This document shows, piece after piece, positions 26,301 through 37,813 of a DNA stretch of 64,000 nucleotides. The translations under genes were made by a program, and so were the position numbers. Origin of the DNA: Telmatactis stephensoni (lineage: Eukaryota; Cnidaria; Anthozoa; Actiniaria; Isophelliidae). The notes beneath the pieces are model-generated. The model ran no database searches. It saw only the letters and a program-made list of their open reading frames with translations, and had not been told where the DNA came from. How positions within the stretch are numbered: position 1 is the first letter of the stretch; each line of letters begins with the position of its first letter. The DNA is taken from contig JALIZF010001784.1 in the NCBI GenBank assembly GCA_029948255.1, positions 682,001-746,000 of the forward strand, read 5' to 3'.

Positions 26301-29300
26301 CCTTGAACAACCCCTGGTAATGGGCCAGTAGGGCCTAGGGAGGGAAAGGAGCACATGGAGTAAAGCACAGAGGGATGGAAAGAAGGTGAACACCTATTAA
26401 CAGACAAATATACTTACAGGTAAAAAATGATCATATTTTTTCATAGCATGATCACCACAATCCCAGAACTGGAACCTGAACATCAACACTCTTGATGAAC
26501 TAACAAGCTGAACAACATCAAACAATAAGTGAGAATAATATTAAAAGTGAAGTGAAGAAAGAATGCAAGATGCTTTATGGCCTGTACATCACTTGGCATC
26601 TAGCAAATGGCTTGATTGTGAAGGGCTGTTCACACAGTATTTTAGAAAATATCCCTAACTCTGTTAAGAAAAAACTGCTTAATTGCAACTGGCAATTCTT
26701 CTGGAGTTTACTCGTGGATATGTCATACGAGATTCTTGTTTATATATTCTTGATCTTGCAATTTTTGAATTGCAATCCTTATAATTCTCATAACATAAAA
26801 AAGTTCACACTAGACTATAGCACCCACCAAGTACCAATGAGCATGCACTGTAGAGACTTATCTGCTTTTCTGATTGATAATGATGATGATGAAGAAATGG
26901 CCATTTGTTACTTGCTGAGGCTACCCCACTGGGCGATAATAATTCATTATTATCACCCAGTATGACAATACATACAACCCAAACCAACAGATCATTGCCA
27001 GCTGTAATATTTGAAGAGTTGTCAGTGAAAATGGCTTCTAATAAGTGACCTATTATGACAAGTTTTTCATGAAGTCACTTAAGCCATTTTTGACTCATAT
27101 ATAACTTTAATTATATAACTTTATTTACAGAGGGATCAACACACAACAGTTACAATTTTGCAATCGCACTGATAACCCAGTTGGTCTTCTAATATTAATA
27201 TTTACCTTTACTGGCCAGTAGACAATGGTTGTCTGAATTCCAGGGGTTTCAACATGTGTTTGTGGAATTTCTACAAAACCAAAAACATCATCATCATCAC
27301 CATAGTATTATATATATACTATAATTTAGAATGTTATTAATGGTGCATTGTGTAAGATTTATCTTGAATTGAACTAATGTACCCCATGAGCCAGGGATTT
27401 TTTTTCTAGTCTTGCATATAAACAAGACCCTGATACTGAGCCAACTGCAGGAGATATATATGGCAGTTTTGTATGACTGTGAAAATGGCACAGTCAGGAT
27501 TATGACAAAAATTTTGAATTTTTTTTATGTAGAAAATACAGTGCAGACCACAGGGAACCTTGCTTTATTCAGCTCTTCTTTAGATAAATAATTATATTCT
27601 TTATATTGAAATGCTAATATTGGGAGTCCTTTTTATGAAAGACTTATCGGACTCATGAAAAGATGCCTAAAGAAGAGCATTGGCAAATCATCATTAAATA
27701 TATTTGAGCTCAATACAGTCATCGCTGAAGTAGAAGCCGTCCTCAACAGTCGTCCACTAACCTACACGTACTCAGACATCCAAGATGGAACTCCCCTCAC
27801 ACCATCGCATTTCCTGTGTGGCCAGCGTCTGCTAAACTTGCCAGAGGAAGAATCAAGGCATGACACCGAGTATGTACCACCAGGCTTCGAAACCGCCAAG
27901 TCCCTGAGGAGACGCGCAAAATATCACGAAACACTAATGAAATCCTTCTGGGCACGCTGGCGCAAAGAGTATCTGACGGGCCTAAGAGAGTTCCACAAGT
28001 CCAAAGGGGACAAAAGTCCAACAGAAATGAAAGCTGGAGACGTGGTGCTAGTGCATGACAATCTTTCAAGAAACAAATGGAAACTCGCAGTGGTGAAAAG
28101 TCTTCTTCCCGGAAAAGACGGCCGAGTTAGAGCCACCACTTTAAGCATGAGCAAGGGGAACGAGTTTGTCCGACCGATCGAAAAGCTATACCCGCTGGAA
28201 TTATCTGAAGTTCTTGAAAAACAGCCTATGAGCAACAAGGCCGAACAAGTTGAAACCTATGCAAGACCCAAGAGAGCTGCTGCGCAAAAGGCTTCAGAAA
28301 GAATAAAGCAGCAAGTTGAAGATGAAGTTAATGAACATACTGACTAAGCATAACCTTTCAACTGTAAGAACTGTAAAATGTCTGTATCTTGCGCTCCGGC
28401 AGTTTTGGCCGCCCGGGAGAGTGTTGTGAATTATGGGTTCCCTGTGTTATTCATAAATCATAATTAACTGATTAGAACTGTGACGTAAGAATGTAAGCGC
28501 GCAGTGTCAGTGTAACATCAACTAATAAACGGTCTCGAAACACCAGCTACATGTAGTCTGCTCTCCCATCATTTACATCATATAAACAGCATGGAGTTTT
28601 GAGACAGTCCTGTGGCATATGAGATCATTGAGTATCATGTAACATAAAGTTGTAATCTGATAATCGAGCATTCTTTGAATTTGAAACGCACTCACTTTAG
28701 AGAATACATTACAAAAGTTGATAAATTTAATCCCCTATCGGTTTATATACTACCAGTTTCAAATGGCTTTATATTATATTCTCATGTAATTTGCTGTAAT
28801 AGGATGCTTATCAGATGTATGTCGATCTTACATTTAATGATCTCATACCACAGGAATCCCAAATTAGCATTTTGATAAAAATATATAGAAATATTTATCA
28901 AAAGAAGAGCTAAATAAAGTCAGGTTCCCTAATAATAATAATAATAATAACTTTATTAAAGTCTCTAGTCTTATAGCCGGGCACAAGTGCCCTACTAATC
29001 GGGGAGACAAAATAATAGGAAAAATGATATCATAACAAAAAATTAATTCATTAAAATAGTTTATTAAAATCAATATTAAATAATATTAAAAAGAATATTA
29101 AAATAGTAATGTTAAAATGATAATATATATATATACACCTACGTGTTCTATTTAAAGTTGCAATAAGATACTTTTGTCATTTTGTTTAAAATATAACAAA
29201 ACTGTCGATCAGGCCGCCTGATCGACAATTTTATTATATTTTAAACAAAATGACAAGAGGCTCTTCATTTTATCCATTTATAATTTATAAAAAATATGCT

Positions 29301-30359
29301 TCCGTTGTTATCGGGATGATATATGACTATATAAAATATAATTTATGACTATATAGATATGTAACGTTGTTATCGGAATAAAATATGTCTATATAAATAT
29401 AATGTGCTAAATTTAATTTGTCAAGTCGGTCAGATTCAGCTTCCTGATACCCTGTGCACTGACATGAACACTATGGCAAAGTCTATTTTACACTCATACA
29501 AATACTGTTCTATAACATTTACTAGGTACCGTTATTGTTGAAGTGCAATCTGTGAAGGTCAAAGTCTCTATTTGAAACTAGCATTCACATGGATGTCAAT
29601 CAAATAACAAAAAAAAAATGCCTCCAATTTGCAAGGAAAGTTTAGGCAAATATAAACTTTAAATGTATAAATTAACTTTTATTGTAAATTTGAAGCCTTT
29701 TTTTCTTGGGAATTCATCACAATTTGTATCAGTTGAGTGATTTGATTGACGTCCGTCTGAATGCAAGTTTCCAAACGAGACTTTGAACTTCACAGATTGC
29801 ACTTCAACAATAACGGTAGTAATATTAACTGCCTACCTTGTCCACTTAATTTAGCAACAGTACTTGTTTTCCCTATTGCTGGCTTTCCAAACAGAAGAAT
29901 TTTATAGTTAACAATGTCAGGGGGGTACTGCATGGGTAGACTTGGTGTTTCCAGAAGACCTGTAAATCAGTGGTCACCTTAGTCAACAATAATCCTAATG
30001 GGGTCACTCACGGTGAAAGGGGAAGGGGAGAGGAGGAGAAAGGGGAAAGGTAACTGAGACGGATGTCCCGGACATTAGAAACCATTTCCAAAAACCCAAA
30101 AGTAATCCTAATTCTGACTGGCCTCATTATGATTTAATTATAATGAGACCAATAGAAACTTTCAGTCTATAAAGAATGATAAACATCCGTCTAATAAATG
30201 TATTAAAAGTGCAAACATCGATATGAAAGTCATCCAAGTGAATTTATCCATACCGAAAATTTTTCTTCTGTTTCTTCGCAGTATACCACCAAAAAACTCC
30301 CTGCCTTCTTGTGAATCTTGCCAGTTAAACTGGACAACAGAACCTCTTGGTCTATGCAT
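23323..30359 (-). CDS. CPLANE2: CPLANE2 (RSG1), Rab-like small GTPase of ciliogenesis
   Basis: Nine coding exons on the minus strand, all with GT-AG borders and matching phases: 30359-30254, 29959-29837, 27270-27206, 26507-26418, 25475-25423, 24997-24970, 24629-24574, 24194-24047 and 23451-23323. They total 798 nt: 265 residues plus stop, close to the vertebrate length. The start ATG at 30359 gives MHRPRGSV, matching the family N-terminus. The P-loop GKPAIGKT is at residues 60-67; the switch-II motif is WDCG (113-116) and the NKxD box is degenerate, TRFD (173-176), as known for this atypical GTPase. The segment RFDQFLHSD and the later LSDGRALDGRAG strongly resemble the vertebrate protein. CPLANE2 acts with the CPLANE complex at basal bodies to recruit IFT-A and build cilia. 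Its introns carry a BEL remnant, a SINE, a MITE and a GGAA satellite. Confidence 0.95.
23496..23660. repeat. GGAA microsatellite
   Basis: (GGAA)n with GGGA and AGGA interruptions, in the last intron of CPLANE2, about 45 bases from the acceptor of the terminal exon. Poly-Glu/Lys/Gly and poly-Pro/Ser/Phe open frames here are artefacts. Confidence 0.95.
25247..25402. mobile_element. MITE family 1, copy 2
   Basis: Same ends (TTGCACCACCACATGATGG and complement) and core as the 1711-1863 element. It lies in the CPLANE2 intron between exons 5 and 6 and ends 20 bases from the exon 5 donor. No intact target duplication is visible. Confidence 0.85.
25830..26225 (+). mobile_element. tRNA-derived SINE
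   Basis: A polymerase III promoter is visible: A-box TGGCCGAGCGGTGAGAGCG at 25841-25859 and B-box GTTCGATTCC at 25886-25895, 45 bases apart as in a tRNA gene of serine/leucine type. A ~300-bp unrelated body (TCTCTGGGTTCTCCGG, GCGCCCTTGTAAACCTTCGA) follows, then an AT-rich TTATTTATTTTT tail. A related body without a good head lies at 58600-58830. It sits in the CPLANE2 intron between exons 4 and 5. Confidence 0.85.
27619..28347 (+). pseudogene. 5'-truncated BEL/Pao-type retrotransposon polyprotein (integrase C-terminus)
   Basis: The open frame reads from GSPFYERLIGLMKRCLKKS through the integrase end (AEVEAVLNSRPLTYTY) to the C-terminal domain usually annotated DUF5641 (FWARWRKEYLTGLRE, then AGDVVLVHDN, then RPIEKLYPLE), a signature of BEL/Pao elements. 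Protease, reverse transcriptase, RNase H and the integrase catalytic core are absent. The remaining frame is intact to its stop. It lies in the large CPLANE2 intron between exons 2 and 3, on the opposite strand to the gene. Confidence 0.9.
28422..28577 (+). repeat. Probable 3' LTR of the BEL/Pao remnant
   Basis: Begins TGTTGTGAATTATGGG straight after a purine-rich tract (CCCGGGAGAG), ends near TTTACA, and contains an AATAAA at 28524-28529. The borders follow the TG...CA rule only and there is no second LTR for comparison. Confidence 0.55.
28922..29110 (-). mobile_element. LINE 3'-end fragment with (TTA)n tail
   Basis: The + strand shows (TAA)n followed by CTTTATTAAAG; read on the minus strand this is AATAAAG followed by a (TTA)n tail, typical of 3' ends of some non-LTR elements. 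A similar tail is at 50505-50540. No coding part is present. Confidence 0.4.
29171..29258. repeat. 88-bp hairpin
   Basis: CTTTTGTCATTTTGTTTAAA pairs with its complement TTTAAACAAAATGACAAG, and the centre is TGTCGATCAGG-CCGCCTGATCGACA. Probably a MITE; in the CPLANE2 intron between exons 2 and 3. Confidence 0.75.
29527..29818. mobile_element. 292-bp foldback element beside CPLANE2 exon 2
   Basis: Ends TACCGTTATTGTTGAAGTGC and the complement GCACTTCAACAATAACGGTA, with the pairs ATCTGTGAAG/CTTCACAGAT and TCAAAGTCTC/GAGACTTTGA further in. It ends about 18 bases from the donor of CPLANE2 exon 2. Confidence 0.75.
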
Positions 30360-30371
30360 AATGATCTTTTA

Positions 30372-30437
30372 TCAGGCCATGACTATGCCAAACTCTCTTA
30401 GAGACACAAGTGAACAAGCATACTCTTCATCCGCCAT
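30372..30437 (-). promoter_or_regulatory. Upstream ORF before CPLANE2
   Basis: On the minus strand AAAATGGCGG starts a 21-codon frame (MADEEYACSL and on, ending GIVMA then TGA) that stops 12 bases before the CPLANE2 ATG and is in the same frame. Its start context (A at -3, G at +4) is stronger than that of the main start (A at -3, C at +4). If transcribed it should reduce or regulate CPLANE2 translation. Transcription through it is inferred, not shown. Confidence 0.55.
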
Positions 30438-30494
30438 TTTGAAAACCACAGGAAGCCCAAACAGGTTTGCTTTCTTGCCTTTCCCTTGATTTAA

Positions 30495-31093
30495 CCTGGC
30501 CAATGAATCCAAAGCGGCACATATTTTAAAATATCTTAAGACAGACTCCCGGGAGAGCTAATGAGGAAGCATTGATTCTGAATGGTCAAATTATGTCCCA
30601 AAGGATTTAGGAACAATGACCTTGATAACAATAGAACTTCGCCGAATAGACTACCCCGATTAGACATTATATTTATTAAGTGTCTAGGTAGCGCAGCGGT
30701 CTAAGGTGATATCTAAAGGTATGGATTAGGGTCCGGATATCGTCTCCCTCCCTGGCCTTCGGGCCAAGATAACTGTTTTATGTAGCACCGGGATAGCGTG
30801 GATGGGGCCGAAATCTTCATCCGTAACGTAAGTCGATTCGATGTCTCAGCTTCTATGAATGTCTAGGGAGAATCGTCCCATTCTTTTTATTTTTTCAAAT
30901 CAATTTGATCTTTCTTTTACTTGTGTCCAGGGGGGTGCTGGGCTGGGGATCAGGAGTTCGAGCCCCGATGAAATTTTTCAACAACATTTTTTTCATCAAA
31001 TATTTTCGGTTTGATATTTTTCATTCCTTTTTCCGCATAGGTATTCCAATTGACGGGGAAAATATTGATAATTAATATTTTGATAAATAAAGA
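30495..31093 (+). mobile_element. ~598-bp interspersed repeat, copy 1
   Basis: Nearly identical to the complement of 44348-44945. It carries an A-box-like stretch TAGCGCAGCGGTCTAAGG near 30690 and a B-box-like GAGTTCGAGCCC near 30955, but about 260 bases apart, so it is not an ordinary tRNA or SINE head. It begins 136 bases upstream of the CPLANE2 ATG and so overlaps that gene's probable promoter or leader. No coding capacity seen. Confidence 0.8.
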
Positions 31094-31139
31094 TAAGTCA
31101 CGTGAATAATTCCGATCTTAACTTTCAGACTCCTAAAGG

Positions 31140-31730
31140 CGTTGTTACACTGTGGAAAATTTTTTCCTGTAATTTGTCAGTTGCAGGAACCATTGGAGTG
31201 TGTAACGTGCCTTGCAACACGCAAAATCAATGCGAGAAAACGATTGCGGCAAACTAAACGTTTTTTTGTTTTTTGGCGTTGCGTCGTGTAACGTAACACC
31301 CCTGCCATGGTTCGTGCAACTTGTTTCGCAACACCATCGCTTACCATAAGAGTTCTATGTTTTTTTTCAAGGTGATATTTAAGGCCAGTACACACAAGGG
31401 AGCTTATTAATCCCGCAACGCGCTCCCGTAACGCGCTCCTGGGTCACTTTGCACAACCAGTACACACAAGGGAGAATGCTGCGAGAGCTTGTTACATGTA
31501 ATAATGTGCTCCCGGAGCTTGCTTCGTCACATTTAACCAGTTTAATATCAGGGAGCATGATAAGGGAGAAAAACTTTTGTTGCGCTCAACATTGCAGGTT
31601 AGACACAGTGCAACTGTGTTGCGCGCAATGTTGGAGAAAAAGATTACATTGTGTTTCCGGGCCTTTATAGTTATATTATCGGTGTTCCCGTTCATAGAGT
31701 GTCAAGAGTACCACGGGCGTTGTTTTACAA
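31140..31730. repeat. Composite repeat with TTGCGCGCAA and ACACACAAGGGAG words
   Basis: Two GTACACACAAGGGAG copies (31390 and 31450), several CGTAACGCGCTCC variants, and a short TTGCGCTCAACATTGC segment facing GTTGCGCGCAATGTTG. Related to the foldback elements at 15470-15690 and 35940-36165. Probably nested MITE remnants between CPLANE2 and the TRIM gene. Confidence 0.5.
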
Positions 31731-32031
31731 TTTTCGAACACAACGTATTCATGTCTCACTTCTGGGATTATTTGGGAAAACTATGGGTTTACTAGAGGTG
31801 GTATCTCACGAGAGGTGCCAATTATAGTATTATATTTTTTTGGCATTTATTGATCGCACAAGAGAGATGGCCAAGAGGTTATCCTGGTTACCATGGCAAT
31901 AACTTAAATGGTTATACCTTTAACTTGATTACCTGTAACGATCCAAGAGGAACGCAGGCTCTGGGTACGAGATTGCTTGATTAACTTCTCAGAGGAATAT
32001 CATGCGCATGCGTGCGGGAAGATATTACAAA

Positions 32032-33231
32032 ATGGCGGAACTAAATGATTTTGTTAGAAGTCTAGAAAAGGAATTAACTTGTTCTATTTGCGAAGATATC
32101 TTTAACGAACCCAAACAACTTCAATGCCTTCACAGCTTCTGCTTAAAGTGCGTCAAAAAATGGAACGAAACGTGCAAGAGCCGACAGCAACCATTGACTT
32201 GTCCAACTTGCAGGTCACGAGAAGATGGCGATGTCTCAAAACTTCGATCTTCTTTCTACCTTGACTCGTTAAAACAACTTCTTCTTGCCATGAAAAGTAG
32301 AGCTAAAAAAGCCAAAGATAAACCAGAGCTGCCTAATTGTGCAAGCTGTCAGGAGCACGTCAAATTAGTGGCTTTCTGTCCTGAATGCGAAGGAATGGTT
32401 TGCAGTGAATGTTTGAATGCACATAAGAAGGTCAAACAACTTCGTGATGAACATCATGCGGCATTATTTGGTGACTTGAAGCAAGAACACGTAAACAGCT
32501 ACATCACAAATCAGTTTCACTGCCAGGAAAAATTCCATGAAAAACATAAGTTAGAATATTTTTGTCAAACATGTACCAAATGTATTTGTCAAAAATGTTC
32601 CAATACAGGTCACAGTTCTCACGACAAAACAAGTGTGGAAGAGAAAGCTGAAGAAGTGAAACTAGCTATCAACAAAGACTTAGATCGAGTAAAGCAACTG
32701 AAAGAGAAATATAAGAAAGAATTAGAAATGTCCAAGCAGAATATTAGTCGTTTTGAAGATCAAATTAAAACAGCAAAAAAGGCAGTGTCAGATCATGTCC
32801 AAGCACATATCAAGATCTTACAAGATCACAAGAACACTATGATAAAAGCATTAGACAAAATGCTTGTAGAGCAGAATGCAGCAAACAAAGAAGAACAGAG
32901 CGAAATTAATACTGGAATCCAACAGCTTGATGCATTTACTGCTGAGGTCAAATATCAAAAGCTAGTTCATCTTATTTTGCAAAACAATATTCCTCAGAGA
33001 AGTGAAGAATTATTCAAAAGCCCATCTATCTTGAAATCCAAACCAACCAAGCGTAATGCAAGTGTACGTTACATTCCGGACACTTCTGTCACACAACCTG
33101 TGCAAAACCTTGGCAAGCTTGTAGAGAGTGTGACAGACCCATCAAAGTGTTCTATAGAAGATCATGATCATTTCATCCAGTGTGGCTCTTTCAATACATT
33201 TCAAATTGTGACACGAGATTCAGAGGACTGA
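32032..33231 (+). CDS. TRIM protein, RING/B-box/coiled-coil half, ending at an in-frame TGA
   Basis: Single-exon frame. The ATG at 32032 (AAAATGGCGG, protein MAELNDFVRSLEKELTC) is preferred over the in-frame ATG at 32002 because of context and family starts. Numbered from the ATG at 32002: RING C27, C30, C42, H44, C47, C50, C67, C70; B-box 1 about 113-152; B-box 2 about 174-207 with C188, C191, C196, C199, H204, H207; coiled coil about 213-310; then the beginning of a filamin-type Ig domain (FNTFQIVTRDSED). The order is that of TRIM-NHL E3 ubiquitin ligases. The frame stops at TGA 33229-33231, after which the same frame continues with the rest of the filamin domain and NHL repeats. As it stands this would make a 399-residue protein without its substrate-binding end. 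Confidence 0.9.
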   Translation: MAELNDFVRSLEKELTCSICEDIFNEPKQLQCLHSFCLKCVKKWNETCKSRQQPLTCPTCRSREDGDVSKLRSSFYLDSLKQLLLAMKSRAKKAKDKPELPNCASCQEHVKLVAFCPECEGMVCSECLNAHKKVKQLRDEHHAALFGDLKQEHVNSYITNQFHCQEKFHEKHKLEYFCQTCTKCICQKCSNTGHSSHDKTSVEEKAEEVKLAINKDLDRVKQLKEKYKKELEMSKQNISRFEDQIKTAKKAVSDHVQAHIKILQDHKNTMIKALDKMLVEQNAANKEEQSEINTGIQQLDAFTAEVKYQKLVHLILQNNIPQRSEELFKSPSILKSKPTKRNASVRYIPDTSVTQPVQNLGKLVESVTDPSKCSIEDHDHFIQCGSFNTFQIVTRDSED

Positions 33232-34269
33232 ATTTGCTACACCAACAAAGGCTCCATTGATGTACAAATCAAAGATGATGAAGGATGTGAGGTTGAAAAT
33301 AAGGTCACTAAAGCCAAAAAAGGGCGATTTACTGTGACATATAAAGTAGAGAAACCTTCAACTTATGCCATTTTGGTTAGTATTGGAGGAAAAGAGATAA
33401 AAAATTCTCCTGTTAGTGTGAAAGCCAATGACATCCACTTTAAGGCTGTGGAAATCTTTTCATCTTTATCTACTGATTTTCCATTATCATTCAATGTAAG
33501 TGAAGATGGGGATTGCATGGTTATAGCTCATCAATTTTGTGATGAAGATTCAAAACATAGATGTGGAATTGAAATATGCCATGGTGGTAATGGTGTTCCT
33601 TTTGTACAATGTGTTGTTGAAGTAGGCAAACCACATGGAATAGTCATTTATAAAGATAAAGTGTTTGTCAGTGATTTTTTTCAAGCTTTCCACGGTAGAA
33701 TAGAAGAGTTTGACTGTGATGGATCCCATGTCAGGACCCTTTTTAAGCAAAAAGATGTTTTATTATATGGAATGTGTGATGCTGGACAGAACATTGCAGT
33801 TTGTTCAAGAAATCTCTTTAACAGTGAGGAATTTGGTGTAAAGTTGATTAACAAAGAGTCTGGGAATCTTGTCCAAGAGTTCTCTACTTATCACAGCTAC
33901 AATGATGGTCCTAAATTCATTGCTTATGGTAATAATAAGTACTATTTGTCATTTCCAGACAGCAACCACATTTGCATTTATGATGAAATTGGTGTATTCC
34001 TGTACCAATTTGGAGAGAAAGGAAAGCCAGATAGACATCTTGGTCATGTAGCTGGACTCGCTATTTATAGTAATAACATGATTCTGGTCTGTGATACTTC
34101 AAAACACTGTGTTCAAGTTTTTTCACAAGATGGTCACTTTTTGTCATCCTTTGGCAGCTATGGTACAGAGTTAGGACAAATGAAATATCCCTTAGATGTA
34201 GTTGTTACCTCAGATGGAAAAATCCTAGTACTGGAGCAAGACGGAAGACGAATTCAACTTTGGCAGTAA
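33232..34269 (+). pseudogene. Filamin-domain end and NHL repeats of the same TRIM gene, downstream of the TGA
   Basis: Continues the TRIM frame without a shift: ICYTNKGSIDVQIKDDEG completes the filamin/ABP280 domain (ending near NSPVSVKAND), then come NHL-type beta-propeller repeats such as LGHVAGLAIYSNNMILVCD and GQMKYPLDVVVTSDGKILVL, ending RRIQLWQ and TAA. It is open for 345 codons after the TGA with no further lesion, so the interruption is recent, tolerated, read through, or a sequencing error. NHL domains bind RNA or protein targets of TRIM2/3/71-type ligases. Confidence 0.8.
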
Positions 34270-35313
34270 AAGAAGCAATACAGTGTATCCCTAACGAACA
34301 GATACTCTCAGAATTGTTATCTAAATAGAAAAAGCAAAATGTGAATTGTTATATTAGAGCTCTTTCCAGCTCAAGAGCTTTAATTGAAAATCAACAAGAA
34401 GCTTCACTTGTGACTTGCTGCTTTCTTCTTGTCTGCCTAGTTCTGCATATGCTAAACAATTTAGAAAATTAGAATCCTATTTACAACTATTTGCATAATT
34501 ACACACCATGCCAGACTATATTAAGTCTCAACTGGGTTTTCATGTTGATGTCTGAACATTTTTTTTGGCTAGACAGAACCCTGCCACCCAATTTCCAGTC
34601 AAGACTATTGTCTAGTGGGATGTACAATTATGCATTATTGTGATAATGCTCATACACCCTGTACATGAATGTGCATCATACTTCCAGTGCACACCTAACA
34701 TAACAAAAGAAATCTTTGATTTATAAAAGTAAATTGAAAAACAAACAGGGAATGGGAGCTAGACTAATAATGGCTGAGAAGGAGACTAGCAGGGCTGACG
34801 TGAGGAGAACGATCTAGATTATTTCCCTGAAAAGAATTAAATAATCATTAATCAATATTAAGTGGGTGCTGAGCAAGCTCCCAAAGGTGTCTGCTTAATA
34901 CATGTAAATACTTTTAAGTAAAAATTAGAACAGTCTATCAACCAATCAAATTCAAGTAAATTGTAAGTTATGGTAGTAAACCAAAATTTTCTTCAAAAGC
35001 ACTGCAGTCATGTTTCAGTATAAACTACCTTTCCAATGAATACTGTCCTTATGATAAACAAAGTGATATACAGTATATTTCTGGTGTTTTTTGTTTTAGT
35101 ATCTAACTAAGTTGCAATATTAAGATTATGTTTCTGCATTAATTTTATACTATCATATAAATAATATGGTAATATGGTATAATAATAATATGGTATAATA
35201 TAAGCAAAGGTTAATCAGTAAAATTTCCCATGCTATATCTGCTGTATATGATAATGTGATGGTAGATAATATGTCATCTTCAGTCCAGTGTAGAAAAGTG
35301 CATGTATCAAGTA

Positions 35314-35436
35314 CAGTGGAATCCGGCTTTAAGGACACCCGTTTATTACGAACACCCGTATATTACGAACACCCGTTTATTACAGACACAAACTCCGCCT
35401 TGTCCCCATGGTGTCCGTATTAGCCGGACTTCAATG
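35314..35436. mobile_element. 123-bp pogo/Tigger-like MITE
   Basis: Starts CAGTGGAATCCGGC and ends with the approximate complement GCCGGACTTCAATG, flanked by TA on both sides. The interior has three GAACACCCGTTTATTAC-type tandem units. CAGTGGAA-type termini with TA duplication are known for pogo/Tigger elements. Confidence 0.75.
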
Positions 35437-35939
35437 TACACTGGACTAGTCACCGTGTATTATACATAGCTCGCAGCATTTCACTTTCTATTAGGAACGG
35501 CTAGTCTTATACTTATTTTCCCACCCGAAAAGAAGGACTGTTGAGTTTTAGCCAATTGACTAACACTTAACGGTACTGCAAATTTTTAAGCCTTCAAGTT
35601 CCCTCACGAGGACCATGAACGATGGAGCCAGTATCGGTACTGCATATTTTTCCAATACGCCTATTCTAAACCCTTTTACGTTCACTGTAATAAGGAGAGG
35701 GTGTGCTTTTCCTGCGCGAAGTATACTTCTATCCCGGGGGAGGGAGGGGAAGAGTTTATGGACGTACTTTTAATGGGATTATCATCAACAAACGTTTTGA
35801 GGTCAATATACATGAGTGGTACAGCTTTTAGGGTTCTTACCGTCTTACCGTCCGGACGTCGGTTCTTTTACGAAAATCGGTATATTACCATATATTGAGA
35901 TTTCGTTCGTTTTTACTGGAACATTTTATAGGTAAAGTA

Positions 35940-36165
35940 AAGACCTGGACACATTTTCTGCGACATCGCGCGCAGCACAAAGTGTTGCACTGTGTGTCTA
36001 CCCCTGTAATACTGCGCGCAACAGTTGTAGGTTCAGGATGGTTTTCTACTTTTGCAACATTGCGCGCAACATTGCAGGAGTTGACACTGACATGTAGTGC
36101 AATTAACTGTTGCGCGCGATTTTGCAGCTGAAAATGTTGCAACACTGAAAAATGTTGCATCGTGT
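35940..36165. mobile_element. Foldback element, TGCGCGCAAC family
   Basis: Repeated GCGCGCAAC/GTTGCGCGC and TGTTGCA words in both orientations, similar in make-up to 15470-15690 (shared TCTACCCCTGTAATACTGCGC-like stretch). Confidence 0.6.
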
Positions 36166-36782
36166 GTCGTGTCCTTTGACTTAAAGCACCAATCTTTGTA
36201 CATTTTAGGGGTAAAAATTAAAATTTATTGCCAAAATATATATTGGTTCTTATTGTGATCCCATTCAAGCGTAAAGTCAAGTATTCGTTTTCAAAGTTAA
36301 GTTACTCTTTGCTGCAAGCTAGATTCCATTTAACTTCTCAATCCTTTACTGAAGTATCCTCTCCACGGTATTGAAGATATCTCAGCTACGGTGTGATTTC
36401 ATCTTTTTACACGGTAAGGAGCATGCAAAAACGTCAAAATCAGAGCGCGATCCTTGTGAAACAAATTAAAACGTCTTAATTTCTCTATAAGTCCAACTGA
36501 TTTGCCGATTTCAGTGTTAAAATAATCGACTGAGGGAGAGCAAGAGAGAGAAGGAGTACACCTTAGAATATATTTTTGGTCACAAGTATTGAAAACGTTT
36601 TCTTTACCTCTAGTTTAACCTTGAATGCCCACCAACCCAAACAAGTTACTGTTCCAGGGATTATTCAAAACCTATATACTTTTTTTCGTGAATCGTGATT
36701 TGGGATACTTTAATTTCTCGTGAAATGTGATGAAATTTTTATTTAATCGTGATTTATGATTCCTAAGTCCCCGTGTTACATG

Positions 36783-36906
36783 TGGTCGAAACAGTTTTTG
36801 ACTAGAATACGTGATTCGTGGAAAAGCCAAACATTTTACGTACGTGAAAACAGTTTTTGACCAGAATACGTGACTCGTAAAAAAGCCAAACATTTTACAT
36901 ACGTGA
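36783..36906. repeat. Two-unit tandem duplication (~61 bp)
   Basis: AACAGTTTTTGAC-AGAATACGTGA and AAGCCAAACATTTTAC-TACGTG occur twice in tandem with few substitutions. Confidence 0.8.
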
Positions 36907-37813
36907 ATTTTGTAAAAAAAGTTTAGAGGAAGTTGTTTATTTACCTTCCTTCGATTTCTAATGTATTTCGTTGAAGTGTAAAGCTTTTTTTCGTTTCCAA
37001 AGTTAGCTTACACTTAACAGCACTATTTAACTCCTCGAGTGTCTTTTCGACGAAAATAAAGGGCCTCTCAGTCTTAACGTTCAAGACCGACTTCAAGTGC
37101 CCTTACGATAGCCATCTCGGACGGTGCTTCATAGTAATTTTCACAATTGATCTACGCGTGGAAATTAAAGTGCCCATAACCCCCCAATTGAGATTTTTAT
37201 CATTGTTTCTTCATGAATGGAAAAGCTGGGTGGTCTAATATTCTTGAATGAGGATGCTTACTTTTTGAGTTATAAACAATTTGAAATCGGAAAATGCAAG
37301 TCAGTGACATCAACCCAGCAATTTAAATTGTTGAATTTTGTTTCAGTACTTTTCAACAAGTGCGTTTGGGTGTAATACCAAAAAAAAAAAAAAATTCACA
37401 AACTGTGTAAGTGTAAGTTTTTTGCAAGTGGATCATAATATTATATCTAGTGTTTTCGTATATTTAATAATTCCAGGGTTGACGTCACTTCATTTTCAGA
37501 TTTCAAATCCTTAAATTGTCTTAATGACGAAATGATCATCACAATTTCAAATTATGGGTTAGTGGAACTTTAAGGAGCAAAACGTCTTTTCCTGTATCAA
37601 GTCGAGAAAAAAGGCCGGAGAGAGATCGGAAAAGGATATAGTGTGTTTATCTTTTCACTATTGCTGCGCAAGCAGGGTCATTGAAGAATCTTGATTTATT
37701 TTTAAGTGCCAGATAAGTATTTGGTTAAGTAACTCTACTTAAGTCTGCTTTACGTTTCGATTTTACTCACTTAATTCGTGATGACAATTGAATTGATTAT
37801 TTTTCTACGAACC

